Translations under genes and position numbers: made by a program
Shown here: one piece after another, positions 60,624-64,000 of the stretch
Position numbering within the stretch: the first letter of the stretch is position 1
Layout: each line of letters opens with the position of its first letter
Assembly: GCF_000613245.1 (NCBI RefSeq)
Contig: NZ_HG964936.1
Coordinates: 1,167,172-1,231,171 of the forward strand
Source of the DNA: Mycobacterium asiaticum DSM 44297
GTDB lineage: Bacteria > Actinomycetota > Actinomycetes > Mycobacteriales > Mycobacteriaceae
Length of the DNA stretch: 64,000 nt
Direction of reading: 5' to 3'
Notes under the pieces: model-generated
What the model saw: only the letters and a program-made list of their open reading frames with translations
What the model was told of the DNA's origin: nothing
Database searches by the model: none

Positions 60624-61511
60624 CTAACGCCCGGCCACCGGCACAGTCGGCACCGCCGCGGTGCCCGGCCAGCAGCCCAATGGGCTGATCCCCTTGTTGA
60701 TCGCGGCGGTGATGCAGTTCTGCACCACCACATTGGGGTCGTTGCTGATCGAGCGGGACAGGATCTCGTTCGCCTTGGCCTGCGCCTCCGCGGTGCGCTG
60801 GGACTCGACCGCGATCGAGGTCTGGGCGCGCTGCTGGTTGAGCTGGTTGATCTTGTCCTCGGTGCCTTGGTCGTACTGGATGGTCGGCACGTTGACGTCG
60901 AAGATGTCAACCTGACCACCGACGTCCTGGCGCAGGATATCGGCGGCCCGCTTGGCCAGCGCCGGCAACGGCGACACCTCCAAGTTGCGTGGGTCGAGCG
61001 GGTTGAAGGCGGCGAACACCTCGTTCAGCGCCACCGACAGGTTGCGCTCGATCAGGTTGACTCGCACGTTGTCGAAAGTCTTGTAGCTCTGGAAGAGCTC
61101 GGGAGCGGCGTGCTGCTTGAGCTGCCAGCGGATGCTGACGTCGGCCCATGCGGTGGACTGATTGCCCAACCGCACCATGATGCGTTCATCGTGGCTGCCG
61201 TTCTTGACGTACTTGTCGATCTGGACCGCCCCGTCCATCTGGTGCGCCATTTGCCAGGGCCACTTGCCGTGGAAACCGTTGTTCAGGCTCACGCCGGTCG
61301 GCCGGCCGAAGGTGGTGAGGATCGCGATCTGGCGGGTGCCCACGATCGTGAAGCAGCCGAAGAGGAAGAACAGCACCGCGGCGGCCAGCGCGCCCAGTGC
61401 CACCCGCCTGCCGCGGGCGCGGCCCTTGTCACTGCCGGCGAACCGCCACGACACCGCCGCGACCCCGGCAACGATCAAACCCAGAACAAACAGCACGATC
61501 TGCCACGTCAT
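60624..61511 (-). CDS. SPFH/Band 7 (stomatin-prohibitin-like) protein
   Basis: 295 residues with two N-terminal hydrophobic helices (VLFVLGLIVAGVAAVSW; LGALAAAVLFFLFGCFTIV) and the Band 7 domain: GTRQIAILTTFGRPTGVSLNNGFHGKWPW, STAWADVSIRWQLKQ, LIERNLSVALNEVFAAF, plus a C-terminal coiled coil (QLNQQRAQTSIAVESQRTAEAQAKANEIL). ATG 61511 has AGGAG upstream. SPFH proteins scaffold membrane microdomains; co-expression with a patatin suggests a joint membrane role. Confidence 0.89.
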   Translation of the reverse strand: MTWQIVLFVLGLIVAGVAAVSWRFAGSDKGRARGRRVALGALAAAVLFFLFGCFTIVGTRQIAILTTFGRPTGVSLNNGFHGKWPWQMAHQMDGAVQIDKYVKNGSHDERIMVRLGNQSTAWADVSIRWQLKQHAAPELFQSYKTFDNVRVNLIERNLSVALNEVFAAFNPLDPRNLEVSPLPALAKRAADILRQDVGGQVDIFDVNVPTIQYDQGTEDKINQLNQQRAQTSIAVESQRTAEAQAKANEILSRSISNDPNVVVQNCITAAINKGISPLGCWPGTAAVPTVPVAGR

Positions 61512-61636
61512 CCCTGGACTCCTTTTGCTCCTGTATCGCGGGAATCCTATCGACCGGCCGCTCAACGGGGAGACCGATAAATCGCCGTCGTAACAAGCCC
61601 ATTGAGATCGGGGTGCTCGGTACTAAGCTGCCGACC

Positions 61637-62032
61637 ATGTCGATCGATCGTGCGGCGCTCATTGCCGGCAGCATCCGGCTTGCCTCCGGTATTTCCTTCC
61701 TCGTGGACCCCATCAAGGCAAACAAGCTCTGGGGCGATCCCGACGATCAGACCGCGACCGCGCAATTGCTTTTGCGCTCAATGGGTTACCGCGACGCGCT
61801 GATCGGCGGCCTGCTCGCCGTCTCGGCCCTGCGGGGCAAGAACACCCGCGGCTGGTTCCTGGCTTCCGGCGGCGCCGACGCGGCCGACCTACTGGGCGGG
61901 CTCAGCGTGCATGACCAGTTGAAGCCCGCGCAGCGTGCCATCGGGTTGGGCGGCGCCGCGGTGGGCATCGGTGTCGGACTGTGGGGCGCCGCCCGCCGCC
62001 GGCCGGCAGCGGTCGAGCCGACCGACGCCTGA
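61637..62032 (+). CDS. Conserved small membrane protein
   Basis: 131 residues with two or three hydrophobic segments (LIAGSIRLASGISFLVDPIKA; DALIGGLLAVSALRG; AIGLGGAAVGIGVGLWGAARR). The MGYRDALIGGLLA and WFLASGGADAADLL pattern is seen in a widespread actinobacterial family of unknown function. No partner on the same strand. Confidence 0.75.
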   Translation: MSIDRAALIAGSIRLASGISFLVDPIKANKLWGDPDDQTATAQLLLRSMGYRDALIGGLLAVSALRGKNTRGWFLASGGADAADLLGGLSVHDQLKPAQRAIGLGGAAVGIGVGLWGAARRRPAAVEPTDA

Positions 62033-62051
62033 GTTCGTCGCTAGGACGCGG

Positions 62052-62471
62052 CTAGGACCAAGGCCCGATGCCGCCGACCTTGTCGATGCGGATGCGGGTG
62101 AGAAATCCGGGCGGCGCGCCGGCCGGAGGAAAAACGTTCGGGTCCGACAGCGTCTGAGCGAGTTCCTTGAGCAGCTCGGGCGCTCCGCCCTCGACGATTC
62201 GGGCGGTGCCGTTGATGGCCAGGTAGGGGCGCATCGCCCCGCCGGGGTCTTCCGTGGACACGATCGTCACCGCCACCCGCGGATCGTTGCGCACGTTGCG
62301 CACCTTCTTGTGTTCGGCCAGATGCGCGGTGACGAGTTCGTCGCCGTCCGGCGTCGACTGCAGCGCGACCCAAACCAGGCTCACCTGGGGACTGCCGTCG
62401 GGATTGAGGGTGACCAGGGTGGCGTCGGCACCGGCACCGATGAGCTGACGCGCGGCATCGTTGAGTTTCAT
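62052..62471 (-). CDS. PPOX-class F420-dependent/pyridoxamine-oxidase-fold enzyme
   Basis: 139-residue split-barrel flavin/F420 protein: ADATLVTLNPDGSPQVSLVWVAL, LVTAHLAEHKKVRNVRNDPRVAVTIVSTEDPGGAMRPYLAINGTARI and PGFLTRIRIDKVGGIGPW. Typical of F420H2-dependent reductases or biliverdin-reductase-like proteins in mycobacteria. Stand-alone gene downstream of the P450. Confidence 0.9.
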   Translation of the reverse strand: MKLNDAARQLIGAGADATLVTLNPDGSPQVSLVWVALQSTPDGDELVTAHLAEHKKVRNVRNDPRVAVTIVSTEDPGGAMRPYLAINGTARIVEGGAPELLKELAQTLSDPNVFPPAGAPPGFLTRIRIDKVGGIGPWS

Positions 62472-62522
62472 GCGTTCTTATACCGTCGCGGTGGCTGATT
62501 AATTCCCGTCCCGGTCACACGG

Positions 62523-63722
62523 TCACACCACGATTCGCAGCCGCTCCCAGCCACGGACCGTCGAGGTGGGCGCCAGCTTGAGGCTCTCATAGTCGATTTC
62601 CCACTCGGGCCACCGGTTGAGCAGCTCGTCGAGTGCCACCCTGCCTTCCAACCGGGCCAAATTCGCACCCAGGCAATAGTGCACCCCTTTGCCGAAGGTG
62701 AGGTGCGAGATGTTGTCTCGATGGATGTTGAACGTGTCAGGGTCCTTGTAACGCAACGGATCCCGGTTCGCTGCGCCGAAGAGCAGCAGCACGGCACTGC
62801 CGGCCGGCACCGTGGTGCCGTAGGCCGCGAAGTCGCGGATCGTGTAGCGCCCGACGTGCGGACCCGTCGGCTCGAAGCGCAGCGTTTCGTCGACCGCGCG
62901 CGTCAGCAGCGACCGGTCCTGCACGATTTCCCGGCGCTGATCGGGGTGCTCGGCCAGCACCTTGGCCAGCCAGCCGATCAGCCGTCCCGTCGTCTCGTTG
63001 CCCGCCCCGGCGACCACCTGCGTGTAGTGCAGCACCTCCTTGCGGGTGAGCTTGCGCGTCACTCCGTCGGCGTCCTCGAACTCGACGTTGAGCAGCGAGG
63101 TCATCAGGTCGTCGGAGGGGTTCTTGGCCCGCCAGTCGACGTACTCGGCGTAGATGCGGCCATCGGCGATGGCTTCCGGGTCGGCCACTTTCATCGGTGT
63201 GCCGGGCCGGGTGCGCAGGTTGGCGTCATTGGCGTCGCGCACGCCGATCTGCTCTTCCTCCGGGATGCCCAGCAGCATGCCGATCACGCGCATCGGCATC
63301 ATCGAGGCGAGTTCGGCGATGATGTCGAATCCGTCCGAGCCGACGAGCGGATCCAGACAACGCACGCAGTAGGCGCGGATCTGATCCTCGATGGCCGCCA
63401 TCCGCCGCGGGGTGAAGACGCGCGACATGACACCGCGCAGCATGGTGTGGGTCGGCGGGTCCTCGAACATCAGCACGCCGGGCGGCATCGGGAACTTGGA
63501 TTGGATGAGCTCGAGAATGTCACTTCGGCTGTTGGAGAACGTCTCCCAGTCGGAGAGCGCCTTTTCCACATCAGCGTGCCGGGAGATCGCCCAGAAGTTG
63601 TAGCGCTCGTTGAAATAGAGCGGGGCCTCGTCGCGCAGCCGGGCATAGGTGGGGTAGGGGTCGGCGGTGATCTTGACGTCGTAGGGATCGTAGTAGACGT
63701 CTGTCTCGGGGGCGATGGTCAT
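62523..63722 (-). CDS. Cytochrome P450
   Basis: 399-residue P450: I-helix AGNETTGRLIG (oxygen activation Thr), the ETLR (ExxR) motif and the heme loop FGKGVHYCLGANLARLEG with the ligand Cys near residue 350. The N-terminus has no membrane anchor, as in soluble actinobacterial P450s. It lies 14 bp downstream of a mycofactocin-type SDR gene, so an alcohol may be further oxidised by that SDR. CYP family unassigned. Confidence 0.92.
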   Translation of the reverse strand: MTIAPETDVYYDPYDVKITADPYPTYARLRDEAPLYFNERYNFWAISRHADVEKALSDWETFSNSRSDILELIQSKFPMPPGVLMFEDPPTHTMLRGVMSRVFTPRRMAAIEDQIRAYCVRCLDPLVGSDGFDIIAELASMMPMRVIGMLLGIPEEEQIGVRDANDANLRTRPGTPMKVADPEAIADGRIYAEYVDWRAKNPSDDLMTSLLNVEFEDADGVTRKLTRKEVLHYTQVVAGAGNETTGRLIGWLAKVLAEHPDQRREIVQDRSLLTRAVDETLRFEPTGPHVGRYTIRDFAAYGTTVPAGSAVLLLFGAANRDPLRYKDPDTFNIHRDNISHLTFGKGVHYCLGANLARLEGRVALDELLNRWPEWEIDYESLKLAPTSTVRGWERLRIVV

Positions 63723-63736
63723 GCGGGGACGTTTCC

Positions 63737-64000
63737 TTACTTCAGGCAGCTGCCCGCGTCCACGGGAAGCGTGACTCCGGTGATGTAGCGCGCCTCGTCG
63801 GAGGCCAGGAACAACACGGCGTTGCTGATGTCTTCGGCGTTCACCCAGGGGATCGGCAACGTGTGGAAGGTCTGACAGATCGGTGCCAGGTCGTCTGGTC
63901 CGGGATTCTCCAGGTCAGGGCGGAACAGCCGAAAAGTCATGTCGTTGATCAACAGTGGTGTGTTCACGTGGGTGGGGTGCACGGAGTTGACCCGGATGTT
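63737..64000 (-). CDS. Mycofactocin-coupled SDR, C-terminal fragment (cut by window)
   Basis: The last 88 codons of an SDR closely resembling the gene at 20053: [17 protein letters not shown], then [30 protein letters not shown]. The catalytic and cofactor parts lie beyond the window. The gene is upstream of the P450 on the same strand and probably co-transcribed. Alcohol oxidation with mycofactocin as electron acceptor is expected from family knowledge. Confidence 0.85.
   Translation of the reverse strand, partial: NIRVNSVHPTHVNTPLLINDMTFRLFRPDLENPGPDDLAPICQTFHTLPIPWVNAEDISNAVLFLASDEARYITGVTLPVDAGSCLK

Noticed and set aside
1-64000. CRISPR array, insertion sequence, prophage, tRNA or rRNA
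   Set aside because: No regularly spaced direct repeats, transposase or integrase motifs, or RNA gene signatures were found on reading both strands; the pseudogene remnant is the only sign of rearrangement.

Overview
The window is GC-rich, almost intergenic-free actinobacterial DNA and most likely comes from a nontuberculous Mycobacterium. The evidence is the gene content: a WS/DGAT wax ester/triacylglycerol synthase, many FadE-, FadD- and crotonase-type enzymes, several F420/flavin luciferase-like monooxygenases (LLM), mycofactocin-coupled short-chain dehydrogenases, an LppP/LprE-like secreted protein, a DUF732 protein, KshA-like Rieske oxygenases, and many GTG/TTG or apparently leaderless starts. 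No rRNA, tRNA, CRISPR array, insertion sequence or phage gene was recognised. The region reads as chromosomal lipid, steroid and xenobiotic catabolism divided into many small, locally regulated operons.

Layout. 1-3.4 kb: crotonase fragment, SDR, acyl-CoA ligase and an SCP-x-like thiolase/DUF35 pair. 4.6-8.5 kb: HpcH/HpaI aldolase, TauD dioxygenase, D-2-hydroxyacid dehydrogenase and crotonase in one operon. 8.5-16.1 kb: amidohydrolase, TetR, two acyl-CoA dehydrogenases, WS/DGAT, a DapB-like oxidoreductase and a nitroreductase. 16.1-20.9 kb: DUF4345 and DUF2855 proteins diverging from an SRPBCC/TetR/LLM group across a perfect 28-bp palindrome, then a SnoaL-like/SDR pair. 21-26.8 kb: phospholipase-D-like protein, a frameshifted remnant, and an operon of a large unknown protein, a dimeric-barrel protein and an LLM enzyme. 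26.8-30.2 kb: LysR regulator diverging from a Rieske oxygenase/107-aa protein/TauD operon.

30.2-35.7 kb: a TetR regulator diverging across a 24-bp palindrome from a 38-aa membrane peptide and an AveC-like membrane protein; secreted proteins; an ArsR-glyoxalase fusion; an MpaB-family oxygenase with small membrane proteins. 35.7-39.9 kb: HxlR regulator, acyl-CoA-dehydrogenase-like/LLM/MDR operon, universal stress protein. 39.9-46.4 kb: DapB-like/Rieske operon diverging from a TetR gene that heads a tocopherol-cyclase-like/DUF808/VOC/SDR/CMD run. 46.3-49.8 kb: conserved hypothetical, SelO, a 48-aa protein, hemerythrin, LLM. 49.9-56.5 kb: two full-length AveC-family (spirocyclase-like) genes bracketing a TetR gene, the second followed by NorQ-like ATPase, NorD-like VWA protein and an NAD-dependent epimerase. 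56.5-64 kb: SDR, LLM, DUF732, patatin, SPFH protein, small membrane protein, PPOX-fold protein, cytochrome P450 and a truncated mycofactocin-coupled SDR.

The most notable system is AveC-NorQ-NorD-epimerase. NorQ/NorD pairs are known as AAA+/VWA maturation factors that load metal or remodel a partner enzyme. Their tight coupling to an AveC homologue suggests, by inference, that this enigmatic membrane family needs metallo-maturation. Near-identical operator-like sites precede both AveC genes around the TetR gene, pointing to one regulon. All functional assignments are by motif reading only; no database search was run.
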